From contig NZ_SSBI01000036.1 in the NCBI RefSeq assembly GCF_004795015.1, forward strand, positions 20,265 to 84,264: a DNA stretch of 64,000 nucleotides. The letters are read 5' to 3'. The notes under the pieces were generated by a model that saw only the letters and a list, made by a program, of their open reading frames with translations, was not told the DNA's origin and did no database searches. Of the stretch, positions 1 through 8,318 are shown one piece after another. Each line of letters starts with the position of its first letter. Within the stretch, counting starts at the first letter, position 1. Source of the stretch: Streptomyces sp. A1277 (GTDB taxonomy: Bacteria; Actinomycetota; Actinomycetes; Streptomycetales; Streptomycetaceae). A program made the translations under genes and the position numbers.

Positions 1-280
1 CGAGCTTCTTCAGGTCGGTGTCGAACGCGCCGATCACCTCGGCGACCTTGGCCTGCAGCGTGGCCTGCGCCTCCTTGGCCTGCCCGGCGACCTTCACCTG
101 CACGGCCCTGGGGTCGGTGTTGCGCACGGCCTCGATGCGCTCGGGCGCCTCGGCCCGGAGCTGTTCGAGCAGCGCGGGGACCTTGCGGGCCTGGCGCACG
201 GCGAGGTCGGCGGTGCCGGCGGCGAAGTAGAGGGGGGTCGGGTCGGTGAGGGTCTTGCGCAGGTCATCGGTGATGGCCAT
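1..280 (-). CDS. HbhA-like coiled-coil protein, 3' end outside the window
   Basis: The first 93 codons of a minus-strand gene are visible; the rest lies left of the window. The ATG at 280 follows a GGGAGG ribosome site. The N-terminus (MAITDDLRKTLTDPTP) and the following Ala/Glu/Lys/Arg-rich heptad-like helices resemble actinobacterial proteins annotated as heparin-binding hemagglutinin-like. That family is helical and surface- or lipid-associated in mycobacteria; its role in Streptomyces is not established. An XRE regulator gene ends 51 bases upstream on the same strand, so the two may be cotranscribed. I infer the family from the N-terminal pattern only. Confidence 0.65.
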   Translation of the reverse strand, partial: MAITDDLRKTLTDPTPLYFAAGTADLAVRQARKVPALLEQLRAEAPERIEAVRNTDPRAVQVKVAGQAKEAQATLQAKVAEVIGAFDTDLKKL

Positions 281-331
281 GACTGTGGTCCTCCCGGATC
301 ATCAGACTGGGTGTGAGGGTGGTGGAAGCTC

Positions 332-763
332 TCAAGCTGTATCGGCAGCACTGCCACCGGGGCTGAAGGGACCGTCCGGTGCGGACGCGTCCTCCTCCTG
401 GGCCCCGGGCTCGTCGTCCAAGCCGTTCTCCTTGCGGAAGGAGGCGTAGATCTGGAGCAGCACGCTCTTCTGCCGCTCGTTGATCGACGGATCGGCGAGG
501 ATCACCGCCCGCGTCTCCAGCTCCTCCCGCTCCCGCTCGTCCAGAATCCCGGCGCGCACGTACAGGGTCTCGGCGGAGATCCGCAGCGCCTTGGCGACCT
601 GTTGCAGCACCTCGGCGCTGGGCTTGCGCAGCCCGCGCTCGATCTGGCTGAGGTAGGGGTTCGACACCCCGGCGGCGTCGGCGAGCTGCCGCAGCGAAAG
701 CTGAGCGCTGCGGCGCTGCTCGCGCAGATAGTCGCCGAGGTTGCCGACGTTGAGTGAAGCCAT
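332..763 (-). CDS. XRE-family helix-turn-helix regulator
   Basis: This 143-residue protein has a lambda-repressor-like HTH at about residues 8-62, including the segments LSLRQLADAAGVS, NPYLSQIERG and RKPSAEVLQQVAKAL. An acidic helical tail and a disordered C-terminus follow. The ATG at 763 is chosen because the HTH begins nine residues later and the longer frame would run into the operator-like palindrome. The HbhA-like gene follows 51 bases downstream. A perfect inverted repeat 27 bases upstream of the start suggests autoregulation. The target and signal are unknown. Confidence 0.85.
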   Translation of the reverse strand: MASLNVGNLGDYLREQRRSAQLSLRQLADAAGVSNPYLSQIERGLRKPSAEVLQQVAKALRISAETLYVRAGILDEREREELETRAVILADPSINERQKSVLLQIYASFRKENGLDDEPGAQEEDASAPDGPFSPGGSAADTA

Positions 764-789
764 GCGTCGATGGTGCACCCACCTTGCTA

Positions 790-817
790 ACTTTTGCAAG
801 CGACTGCTTGCAAAAGT
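790..817. promoter_or_regulatory. Perfect 12-4-12 palindrome, probable XRE operator
   Basis: ACTTTTGCAAGC and GCTTGCAAAAGT form exact inverted repeats around GACT. The site is AT-rich against its surroundings and lies 27-54 bases upstream of the XRE start, where a promoter would be. Autoregulation is an inference from position and symmetry. Confidence 0.7.
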
Positions 818-898
818 GTTGGCGGGGCACTCGCATGGGCGGATGAGCCGGTGCTTTCGGGCTCGGCGGTCAGGGCGGCTGGGCCGGGTCGAAGGCGG

Positions 899-2017
899 TC
901 AGGACGGCTGGACCTGGTCGAAGAGGGCGAGGGCTGCGGTGGGGTCCGGGCTGACGAGGCGTTCCAGGCCGGCCGTCGTCATCTTCGCCCACCTGCCGGC
1001 CCGTGCCCACATCTGCCCCTCGAAGGCGCGGACGGTTTCGTCCGGATCTCCGGGGCCGGTGGCGAGGGACTCGGCGAGTTCGGCGCCTTCCAGCATCGCG
1101 AGGTTCGCGCCCGCCCCCAACGGGGGCATCAGGTGGGCCGCGTCGCCCAGGAGCGTCACCCCGGAGACGTGGGTCCAGGTGTGGGACACGGGCAGGACGT
1201 AAAGGGGGCGGTGGACGAAAGCGCTGCCGTGGCGGAGGAGGTCGAGGACGGGAGCGGCCCAGCCGTCGAACAGGGCCAGCAGGCTCGATCGCACGGCCTC
1301 GGCGTCGGTCAGGTCCAGGTCCGCGTGCCAGTCCAGCGGCGCGCGGAACTGCGCGTACACCTTGACGTGGCCGCCGCTGTTGCGCTGGGCGACGAGGGCC
1401 CGGTTCACGCCGTACACCGCCATGGAACCGTCGCCGACCAGCCGGGCGAGGTCGGGATGGCGGGTGTCGACGTCGTCGAGGGAGGTCTCGACATAGGTGA
1501 CGCCGGTGTAGTGCGGCGCCACCGACGAGACCGCCGGGCGGACCCGGGACCAGGCACCGTCCGCGCCGATCACGAGGTCGAGCGCCTCCTGCCGCCCGTC
1601 CGCGAAGTGGACCAGTACGCCATCCCTGGCCCCCGGCACCACGTGCGTCACGCCCCGCCCCCACTGGACGTCGAGGGTGTCGAGCAGCAGGTCACGGAGT
1701 TGGCCGCGGTCGATCTCGGGATTGGCCCGGTCGTCCGGGCGGGGTCGCCAGTCACGCAGGACGGTCCCGTCCGGGTCCAGGATGCGCATGGCCTGCCCCT
1801 CGGGACGGGACAGCGCCCGGAACTCGGGCAGCAGCCCCGCCTTGTCCAGTGCGCGCTGGCCCAGCCCTTCTTGCAGGTCCAGCGTGCCGCCCGGGGGGCG
1901 GGCCTCGGGGCCGGGATCGCGTTCGAGGACGGTGACGGGGTGGCCGTGGCGGTGCAGGACCCGGGCGAAGGTGAGGCCGGCGGGACCGCCGCCGACCACA
2001 GCGATACGTTGTCTCAT
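899..2017 (-). CDS. TetX-like FAD-dependent monooxygenase
   Basis: A 372-residue class A flavoprotein monooxygenase. It has the FAD Rossmann motif VVGGGPAGL near residue 7, the TetX-like segments GGTLDLQEGLGQ and NPEIDRGQLR, an internal DG motif (IGADGAWSRVR), and the second FAD motif GDAAHLMPPLGAGAN near residue 300. These are the positions where the tetracycline-inactivating TetX enzymes are most recognisable, but the family also hydroxylates many other aromatics, so the substrate is unknown. It is divergent from a TetR gene with an operator-like palindrome beside its start, which suggests induction by its substrate. The ATG at 2017 gives the usual short N-terminus before the FAD motif. Confidence 0.85.
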   Translation of the reverse strand: MRQRIAVVGGGPAGLTFARVLHRHGHPVTVLERDPGPEARPPGGTLDLQEGLGQRALDKAGLLPEFRALSRPEGQAMRILDPDGTVLRDWRPRPDDRANPEIDRGQLRDLLLDTLDVQWGRGVTHVVPGARDGVLVHFADGRQEALDLVIGADGAWSRVRPAVSSVAPHYTGVTYVETSLDDVDTRHPDLARLVGDGSMAVYGVNRALVAQRNSGGHVKVYAQFRAPLDWHADLDLTDAEAVRSSLLALFDGWAAPVLDLLRHGSAFVHRPLYVLPVSHTWTHVSGVTLLGDAAHLMPPLGAGANLAMLEGAELAESLATGPGDPDETVRAFEGQMWARAGRWAKMTTAGLERLVSPDPTAALALFDQVQPS

Positions 2018-2032
2018 ATCGATACACTGTAT
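2017..2032. promoter_or_regulatory. Operator-like palindromes between monooxygenase and tetR
   Basis: An 11-base perfect palindrome, ATACACTGTAT (2022-2032), overlaps the 8-base palindrome TATCGATA (2017-2024), directly at the monooxygenase start and within the 52-base divergent spacer. This is the expected place for a TetR operator controlling both genes. Binding is inferred. Confidence 0.6.
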
Positions 2033-2069
2033 TGAAATAGGCCGACGTATCGCAACGTACGGTGTGAGC

Positions 2070-2762
2070 ATGACTGTGTGGGACCGGCCCGAGCCGCCGA
2101 CTCAACCCGCGCCGCTCGACCGGGAGCGGATCGTCGCCGCCGCCATCGCGCTGGCCGACGAGGGCGGGCTGGCGGCCGTGTCCCTGCGCAAGGTCGCCGC
2201 CCGGCTGGACGCCGGCCCGATGCGGCTGTACCGGTACATCGCCACCAAGGAGGAGCTGTTCGACCTCATGGTGGACGAGGTCCAGACCGAGATCCGCCCC
2301 GAGGAGCGGCCCGGTGACTGGCGGGAGGCATTGCGCGGCCTCGCCCAGCGCACCAGGCAGGCCGCCCTGCGCCACGAGTGGCTGGCCGACCTGCTAGGCG
2401 GCCGCCCCGCCATGGGCCCGAACGGCCTCGCCGTGGCCGAGGCCACCCTGTCCGCCTTCGACGACGTCGCCGATGTCGACACCGCCATGCGCGCCGTGGA
2501 GACGGTCAGCGCCTACTTCATCGGCGCGATCAGGCGCGAGACCGCTCACGTGCGGGCCGAGCGCGCCTCCGGCCTGTCCAAGCACGACTGGCAGCGCGCC
2601 TCCGGCCCGCACCTGACGGAAATGCTGGCCACCGGCCGCTTCCCGGCGGTGGCCAAGGTCGTGTACGACGGCACCGACGTGGACGCCGAGGCATCCTTCG
2701 CGACCGGCCTGGACTGGGTCCTCGACGCCGTGGCCGCCAAGCTCACCCCACCGCCGGCGTGA
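2070..2762 (+). CDS. TetR-family regulator, divergent from the TetX-like gene
   Basis: 230 residues. The N-terminal HTH lies at about residues 20-65 (RERIVAAAIALADEGG, LRKVAARLDAGPMRLYRYIATKEEL). The all-helical C-terminal ligand domain resembles the tetracycline-repressor C-terminal class. The ATG at 2070 lies just after the divergent promoter. Its neighbour is the likely target, the TetX-like monooxygenase read the other way. The stop codon is only 3 bases from that of a second TetR gene on the opposite strand, so the two transcripts converge. The ligand is unknown. Confidence 0.87.
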   Translation: MTVWDRPEPPTQPAPLDRERIVAAAIALADEGGLAAVSLRKVAARLDAGPMRLYRYIATKEELFDLMVDEVQTEIRPEERPGDWREALRGLAQRTRQAALRHEWLADLLGGRPAMGPNGLAVAEATLSAFDDVADVDTAMRAVETVSAYFIGAIRRETAHVRAERASGLSKHDWQRASGPHLTEMLATGRFPAVAKVVYDGTDVDAEASFATGLDWVLDAVAAKLTPPPA

Positions 2763-2765
2763 CAC

Positions 2766-3629
2766 TCAGCCCTTCCCGGGGGCCCCTCGCCCCGCGTCAG
2801 TGGAATCCGCCGAAACCGTCGAGCCCGCCACACGCACAACGCCGGCCGCGTCTGCCGCCCCCGCACCCGTCGAACCCGCCGCACCTGCAACGCCCGACAC
2901 GTCTGCCGCACCCGCAACGCCCGCCACGTGCACCACGCCCGCCGCTTCCGGCCCCTCCAGCCCCGCCCGCAGCTGCGCGAACCCCCGCTCCGCCGCCTCG
3001 ACCGCCTCGGCGTACAACTCCCCCGCCCCGGCGCCCTCGCTGATGCGCCGCCAGTTCTCCGAGGCCAGGATGCGCTGGACCGCGATGATCTGGCCCGCGG
3101 CCAGCCGGTCCGGGGTGCGGCCGCCCAGGGCGTGGGCGAGCGCGTCCTCCGAGCGGCTCAGGTAGCCGTGGAGGCGGGCCACCAGGGCGGGGGTGCCGTA
3201 CAGCAGCGCGTGGTACGCCAGCACCTCCGGCGCGTCGCACAGGCCGGTGACCGGGTCGCGGCGCCCCAGGCCGTCCAGGAAGTGGCGCCGCAGCGCGTCC
3301 AGGGGCGATTCGCCGTCCGCGCGGGCGGCGACCACGCGCGCGGCCTCGTCCTCGTGGTCGGCGAACCGGTGCAGGGCCAGGTCCTCCTTGGCCGGGAAGT
3401 ACCGGAAGAGCGTCGGCTTGGAGATGTCCGCGGCCGCCGCGACCTCCGCCACCGACACCTTGTCGAAGCCGCGCTCCAGGAACAGGGTGATCGCGGCGTC
3501 GGAGACCGCCTGGTACGTCAGCTGCTTCTTCCGCTCCCGCAGGCTCATCGGCGCGGGCGGTCCGCCGGCCGCGTCCCCGTCCGCCGACCCGTCCGCCGAC
3601 CCGCCCGACCTGGCCTTCTCTGCGCTCAT
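2766..3629 (-). CDS. TetR-family regulator with low-complexity C-terminal tail
   Basis: 287 residues. A TetR HTH occupies about residues 32-80 (RERKKQLTYQAVSDAAITLF, VAEVAAAADISKPTLFRYFPAKED), followed by a helical regulatory domain to about residue 225. The last 60 or so residues are almost only Ala, Gly, Val, Ser, Thr and Asp in near-repeats such as GVVHVAGVAGAAD, unusual for TetR proteins, and correspond to imperfect short DNA repeats at 2800-2950. The first 27 residues are also low complexity, so the true start may be the internal ATG encoding MSLRERKKQ. Target unknown. Confidence 0.8.
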   Translation of the reverse strand: MSAEKARSGGSADGSADGDAAGGPPAPMSLRERKKQLTYQAVSDAAITLFLERGFDKVSVAEVAAAADISKPTLFRYFPAKEDLALHRFADHEDEAARVVAARADGESPLDALRRHFLDGLGRRDPVTGLCDAPEVLAYHALLYGTPALVARLHGYLSRSEDALAHALGGRTPDRLAAGQIIAVQRILASENWRRISEGAGAGELYAEAVEAAERGFAQLRAGLEGPEAAGVVHVAGVAGAADVSGVAGAAGSTGAGAADAAGVVRVAGSTVSADSTDAGRGAPGKG

Positions 3630-3719
3630 GACCCTGAAGCGTACGCCCTTGGCCTCAAGCGGACTTGAGCCCTCCGCCCGGCCCGCTCCCCCTGCCGCCG
3701 CACCCCCTCCCCTGCCGGC

Positions 3720-4973
3720 TCAGAAGGCGTCCGGGCACCAGGGCCGCCGCGCCGTCCGGAACACCGCGTCCGCCGACGCCGCCGCGCCCGGGGCCAGTTC
3801 CGCCACCCGGTCCAGCGCCGCCAGCCGTGAGACCGACTCGTCGCCGAGGCAGAGCGTGCCCAGCTCCCCCACGCCCATCGCCAGGTCGGCCGAGCGCGTC
3901 GTCGGGGTGCAGGTGGTGCCGTCCGGCGAGGCGTCCAGGTGGAAGCGGCCGGCGGCCGGGCCGGACGCGTCGTGGATCTCCAGGACCAGGGAGCCGGGCA
4001 CCGCGTAGGTGCGGGCCTCCAGGGCGCGTACGACGTCCAGGACGCGCACCCACAGGAAGTCCGCCTGCGTCACGACGCGCGCCGCTCGCGGGTCCGGGAG
4101 CAGCAGCGGGAGCAGGTCGTCGGCGGGGCGGTACCCGGTGCGGATCGTGGAGATCCAGTCCACCGAGCACAGGAAGTGCCACAGCGCCCGCTCCGCCGCC
4201 GGGGTCACCGCGATCATGCTGCGCACCGTCGCACGGTTCAGCGGCTGCTTGGCGTCGCTCCAGTTCTCGTCGGCGCGGTAGACGAGCATCCCGTCGACCG
4301 TGCCGTCCGGGCCCCGGTGGACGGCGTAGAAGGGTTCGGTCCAGGGTTCTTTGGGGAAGAGCGTCTGGCCCGTGAGCCGGTTCCACCAGTGGGCGCCGCG
4401 GCTCACCACGCCGTGCTGCCGGGCCCGCAGCCGGTCGTGCAGGGCGGGGCCCAGCTTGCGTATCTCCGCGCCGTCCACCAGGTCGATCCGGCCGCCGTCC
4501 CCGGGCGCCGGGACCGGGCGGTGCGGGTTTAGGCCGGTGCGGTGGACGTCGATCTCCCACTCGGTGGCCCCGGCCGCCGGGCCGAATCCGTACCGCCCGT
4601 AGATCGGGTACTCGGCGGCGATCAGCGTCGCCGCCACGTCACCGCGCTCCTTCGCCGCCGCCAGGTCGGCGGCCATCATCCGCGAGAGCAGCCCGCGCCG
4701 GCGGTGGGTGGGCGAGACCGCGACGTTGGTGACCGCGTCCGTGGGCACCGTCGCACCGCCGACGACCGTCAGTTCCTGCGCGAACGAGCGGAACGTCGCG
4801 ACGCACCGCCCCGCGTCGAAGGCCCCCTGCGCGCGGGACAGGTCCATGTACCCCAGGCGTCCGGCCACCTCCTCGTCGGACGGGGTGGGCGGCCTCAGGA
4901 AGCCGGTGTTCAGGGCGCGCAGCCAGTCGGGGAAGTCGGACAGTGTGACGGTACGGACATCCGGGGCGGTCAT
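3720..4973 (-). CDS. Eis-like GNAT N-acetyltransferase
   Basis: 417 residues, the size of Eis-family enzymes, which carry two GNAT-type folds plus a sterol-carrier-like C-terminal domain. The acetyl-CoA motif is VAVSPTHRRRGLLSRMM near residue 88. A Tyr-containing helix (YPIYGRYGF) follows, and the chain ends in Phe, as in Eis, where the C-terminal carboxylate is catalytic. Relatives acetylate aminoglycosides or lysines at several positions; the substrate here is unknown. The ATG at 4973 is preferred over the GTG three codons upstream. No operon partner is obvious. Confidence 0.8.
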   Translation of the reverse strand: MTAPDVRTVTLSDFPDWLRALNTGFLRPPTPSDEEVAGRLGYMDLSRAQGAFDAGRCVATFRSFAQELTVVGGATVPTDAVTNVAVSPTHRRRGLLSRMMAADLAAAKERGDVAATLIAAEYPIYGRYGFGPAAGATEWEIDVHRTGLNPHRPVPAPGDGGRIDLVDGAEIRKLGPALHDRLRARQHGVVSRGAHWWNRLTGQTLFPKEPWTEPFYAVHRGPDGTVDGMLVYRADENWSDAKQPLNRATVRSMIAVTPAAERALWHFLCSVDWISTIRTGYRPADDLLPLLLPDPRAARVVTQADFLWVRVLDVVRALEARTYAVPGSLVLEIHDASGPAAGRFHLDASPDGTTCTPTTRSADLAMGVGELGTLCLGDESVSRLAALDRVAELAPGAAASADAVFRTARRPWCPDAF

Positions 4974-5045
4974 GCGCCCCACGCTAGAGAGCGCGGTGCG
5001 CGATGTCGCATGGTTTTGACGGCCGGGACCGCGGAGCCCGGGGCC

Positions 5046-6035
5046 TCAGAACACCGCGCGGATCTCCCCCACCTCCGCCGCGCCGCCCAGCAGCGGTGCC
5101 CGGCCGATCCGCGAGACCACCGGCGCGTCGACCCCCAGCAGCCCCAGCGCGCGGCCCAGGACCGGGCCCAGCGCCCGGGTCGAGCCGTCGTCGATCTTGA
5201 AGGCCAGGGCCCTGCCGTCCGCCAGGGCCACCGCCTGCACGGCCTCCGCGCCCATCTTCGAGAGCGTGCCGGGCACCTCCCGCATCAGCCAGGTGTCGGG
5301 GCGCCGCGTGCCCGCCACGTACTCCGGGTGCGCGCGCATCGCGTCCGCCACCCGGCGCTCGGCCGTGCCCTCCCCGGCCGTGACGAAGCTGCGGAACGCC
5401 CGCGCGAGCCCCACCAGCGAGATCGCCATCAGGGGCGCCCCGCAGCCGTCCGTGCCGACCGCGGCGACCGGTTCGCCCGCGGCCTCCTCGACGACCTGGT
5501 GGACCAGCTGCTGGAGGGGGTGGGCGGGGTCGAGGTAGCCGACCAGGTCCCAGCCGTTGCGGGCGCAGGCCGCGAGCATCGCCGCGTGCTTGCCGGAGCA
5601 GTTCATCGTCAGGCGCTCGCGGACACGGCCTGCGGCGAGGTACGTCTCGGCCTCCGCCGGGTCCAGCGGCAGGTCCGGCGGGGTCTGGAGGTCCTCGGGC
5701 GACAGTCCGTGCTCGGCGAGCACCTTGCGTACGAGATCGAGGTGGAAGCCCTCGCCGGAGTGGCTCGCGGCGGCGAGCGCCAGCCGCTCGCCGGACAGGT
5801 CGAGCCCGGCCCGCAGCACGGCCGCGGCCTGCATCGGCTTGTTGGAGGAGCGCGGGAAGACCGGCGCCGCCGGGTCGCCCAGGGCCAGCTCCACGCTGCC
5901 GTCTGCGGCGAGCACGACGAGCGAGCCCCGGTGGTGGCCCTCCACGAAGCCGGACCGTACGACCTCGGCCAGCACGGGCAGGCCGGGGGCCGGGCCGGCG
6001 GATACGGCGGGGGTGCGGGCTGCGCTGGAGGTCAT
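5046..6035 (-). CDS. L-asparaginase, Asparaginase_II (Rhizobium type) family
   Basis: 329 residues, full length for the family that hydrolyses L-asparagine to aspartate and ammonia and is unrelated to the E. coli enzymes. Diagnostic motifs are visible: SSNKPMQ near residue 63, ASHSGEG, NCSGKHAAM and GTDGCGAP, which include the Ser/Lys and Cys residues that line the active site in this family. There is no signal peptide, so it should be cytoplasmic. It follows rsiG on the same strand, but a hairpin between them suggests separate transcription. Confidence 0.87.
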   Translation of the reverse strand: MTSSAARTPAVSAGPAPGLPVLAEVVRSGFVEGHHRGSLVVLAADGSVELALGDPAAPVFPRSSNKPMQAAAVLRAGLDLSGERLALAAASHSGEGFHLDLVRKVLAEHGLSPEDLQTPPDLPLDPAEAETYLAAGRVRERLTMNCSGKHAAMLAACARNGWDLVGYLDPAHPLQQLVHQVVEEAAGEPVAAVGTDGCGAPLMAISLVGLARAFRSFVTAGEGTAERRVADAMRAHPEYVAGTRRPDTWLMREVPGTLSKMGAEAVQAVALADGRALAFKIDDGSTRALGPVLGRALGLLGVDAPVVSRIGRAPLLGGAAEVGEIRAVF

Positions 6036-6040
6036 GGTGG

Positions 6041-6075
6041 CCTTCCGGGGACGGACGGGACCCGCCCCCGGAAGG
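6041..6075 (-). terminator. Hairpin terminator downstream of rsiG
   Basis: A 10-bp perfect stem (CCTTCCGGGG / CCCCGGAAGG) with a 15-base loop lies 6 bases past the rsiG stop and just before the asparaginase start. Confidence 0.55.
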
Positions 6076-6081
6076 GTCGCC

Positions 6082-6726
6082 TCAGGCGAGCAGGTCGTCT
6101 ACTTGTGCTTCCCCGTCACGGTACCTGCGGGCGATCTCCGCGCCGCAACCGTCCGCCGTGCGCTGGAGCCGGTGCCGGCGGCGGGAGACCTGCTGTTCGT
6201 AGCGGACCAGGCGCCCCATCGCGGTGTGCAGCTCCTCGTCCGTCCGGGCGTCGAGGTCGGACAGCTCGACCTCGGCGAGCGTCTCGGCCGCCAGCTTGCG
6301 GTACTCGTCGCTGCGCGGCACGGACAGCGTGACGTGCCGGGCGGAGGAGCGCTGCGGCGACGGGGCGTCGGCGAGGATCTCCGACAGCCGGTCCACCACC
6401 GGCGACTCCGGGCCCCGGCGCCGGGCCAGCTCGGCCCGCAGGATGTCGATCCGTCCCTGGACGAGCCGCCGCACATAGCTGAGGTCGGCCTCGTCGCGCT
6501 GGGCGTCGCGGCGCAGCGCCCGCAGCTCCGGCAGTCTCAGGGCGCCCAGCTCGGCCCGGGACCCGCCGCCGTCGCCGTCGTCACCGCCCTGGCCGGTCCG
6601 CTGCACGGGCGGGCGCATGGTGCTGCTACTCGTACCGCTGCCGATGCCCGTACTCGTGTTGCTGCTGACGCCGGGGCGCGCGACCGGCACTGCGCCCGGG
6701 GACTGCCCGGTTCCATGGGTGCTCAT
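6082..6726 (-). CDS. rsiG: Anti-sigma factor RsiG (c-di-GMP-dependent, WhiG partner)
   Basis: 214 residues from the ATG at 6726. In Streptomyces RsiG holds the sporulation sigma factor WhiG inactive when loaded with c-di-GMP through two copies of the motif E-x3-S-x2-R-x3-Q-x3-D on antiparallel helices. Both copies are intact: E79, S83, R86, Q90, D94 in the first helix, and E177, S181, R184, Q188, D192 in the second. The first 55 or so residues are low complexity and probably disordered. Upstream in-frame ATGs at 6738 and 6777 are alternatives; none has a convincing ribosome site. It is divergent from dtd. Confidence 0.92.
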   Translation of the reverse strand: MSTHGTGQSPGAVPVARPGVSSNTSTGIGSGTSSSTMRPPVQRTGQGGDDGDGGGSRAELGALRLPELRALRRDAQRDEADLSYVRRLVQGRIDILRAELARRRGPESPVVDRLSEILADAPSPQRSSARHVTLSVPRSDEYRKLAAETLAEVELSDLDARTDEELHTAMGRLVRYEQQVSRRRHRLQRTADGCGAEIARRYRDGEAQVDDLLA

Positions 6727-6843
6727 GCTTGTGTCCATCCCCTCGACCGGTGCGTCGGCGCACCGCCTCCCGAGCATGGTGCCACCCCGAGGGTCCTTGT
6801 GGAGGTGCTCTGTACCCGTTCAGCCCAAGATAGGTTGGTCTGT

Positions 6844-7293
6844 ATGCGTGCAGTGGTACAGAGGGTGGATGGCGCGAGCGTCTCGGTGGCGGACGCCGCG
6901 GGCGACGGCGGGGGCTCCTCGGTCGTCGGTGAAATAGTCGGCGAGGGCCTGTGTGTGCTGGTGGGAGTGACCCACGGGGACACCGCCGAGAAGGCGGCGC
7001 AGCTCGCCCGCAAGCTCTGGGCGGTCCGCATTCTGGAGGGCGAGAAGTCCTGCTCCGACGTGAATGCGCCGCTTCTGGTGATTTCGCAGTTCACTCTCTA
7101 CGGGGACGCCCGGAAGGGCCGCCGGCCCACCTGGAACGCCGCCGCGCCCGGCGAGGTCGCCGAGCCGCTGGTGGACGAGGTGGTGGCGCAGCTGCGGGCG
7201 CTCGGGGCGACGGTGGAGACGGGCCGGTTCGGGGCGGACATGCGCGTCTCGCTCACGAATCACGGCCCGTTCACCGTCATCGTCGAGGTCTGA
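6844..7293 (+). CDS. dtd: D-aminoacyl-tRNA deacylase
   Basis: 149 residues, standard DTD size. It removes D-amino acids mistakenly loaded onto tRNA. The two active-site signatures are present: SQFTLYGD near residue 80 and NHGPFT near residue 139, the latter carrying the Gly-cisPro that reaches into the partner subunit of the homodimer. The N-terminus MRAVVQRV is typical. The ATG at 6844 lies 117 bases from the chosen divergent rsiG start, so the two genes share a promoter region. Confidence 0.94.
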   Translation: MRAVVQRVDGASVSVADAAGDGGGSSVVGEIVGEGLCVLVGVTHGDTAEKAAQLARKLWAVRILEGEKSCSDVNAPLLVISQFTLYGDARKGRRPTWNAAAPGEVAEPLVDEVVAQLRALGATVETGRFGADMRVSLTNHGPFTVIVEV

Positions 7294-7332
7294 ACTCCGG
7301 CCCGGCGGCCGGTCCCCGGTCCTCGGCGGGTG

Positions 7333-8298
7333 TTACGGCTCGACCACCGTCTCCTGGGCCGCCGCCGTGTCCCCGGCCAGCAGCTCCGCGTCGACCGGCA
7401 CGTTCCGCTTCACCAGGGCCAGGGCGATCGGGCCCAGTTCGTGGTGGCGGGCGGAGGTGGTGACGAAGCCCAGCCGGCGGCCCTCGGCGCCGTCGGCGGC
7501 GAGCCGGATCGGGGTGCCGTGGCCGGGCAGATGGACCTCGCTGCCGTCCAGGTGCAGGAAGACGAGGCGGCGGGGAGGCTTGCCCAGGTTGTGCACCCGG
7601 GCGACGGTCTCCTGGCCCCGGTAGCAGCCCTTCTGGAGGTGGACTGCGGTGCCGATCCAGCCCAGCTCGTGCGGGATGGTGCGGTGGTCGGTCTCGAAGC
7701 CGAGCCTCGGCCGGTGGCCCTCCACGCGCAGCGCCTCGTGGGCCAGCACCCCGGCGAGCGGGCCGTGCCCGGCCGCGTACGCCTCCAGGCCGGCGCGCGG
7801 GAGGAGCAGGTCGCGGCCGTACGGCGTCTCGCGTACGACGGCCCCCTCGGGCACCTCGGCGATGGAACCGGCCGGCAGGAACACCAGGGCGTAGTCCTCG
7901 GTGCGGTCGGCGACCTCCACCCGGTAGAAGAACTTCATCGACTCCAGGTAGGCGATCAGTTCGCCCTGCGTACCCGGCTCGACGTGCATCCACACCGTCT
8001 CGCCGTCGTCCACGAGGTACAGGGCGTGCTCGATGTGGCCGTTCGCGCTCAGGATCAGGGCCTCGGTGGCCTGCCCGGGGGCGAGTTCGGTCACGTGCTG
8101 GGTGATCAGGAGGTGCAGCCAGGCCAGCCGGTCGCTCCCGGTGACGGTGACGACGCCGCGGTGCGACAGGTCGACCAGGCCCGAACCGTCGGCGAGGGCG
8201 CGCTGCTCGCGGAACAGGTCGCCGTAGTGCGCGGCGACGCCTTCGTCGCGGCCCTCGGCGGGGACGGCGCCGGGCTGGGACAGCAGGGGGCTCTTCAT
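7333..8298 (-). CDS. Folate-binding YgfZ-family protein
   Basis: 321 residues. A GcvT-like tetrahydrofolate-binding fold with the signature KGCYRGQE near residue 224, which marks the YgfZ/IBA57 family that helps assemble or repair iron-sulfur proteins. The motif Cys and the N-terminal GLVDLSHRG segment are present. The nur gene lies immediately upstream on the same strand with a 20-base gap, so cotranscription is likely, which would link a metal regulator and an Fe-S assembly factor. The dtd gene converges from the other side. Confidence 0.86.
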   Translation of the reverse strand: MKSPLLSQPGAVPAEGRDEGVAAHYGDLFREQRALADGSGLVDLSHRGVVTVTGSDRLAWLHLLITQHVTELAPGQATEALILSANGHIEHALYLVDDGETVWMHVEPGTQGELIAYLESMKFFYRVEVADRTEDYALVFLPAGSIAEVPEGAVVRETPYGRDLLLPRAGLEAYAAGHGPLAGVLAHEALRVEGHRPRLGFETDHRTIPHELGWIGTAVHLQKGCYRGQETVARVHNLGKPPRRLVFLHLDGSEVHLPGHGTPIRLAADGAEGRRLGFVTTSARHHELGPIALALVKRNVPVDAELLAGDTAAAQETVVEP

Positions 8299-8318
8299 GC
8301 GACCAGCGTACGACTGGT

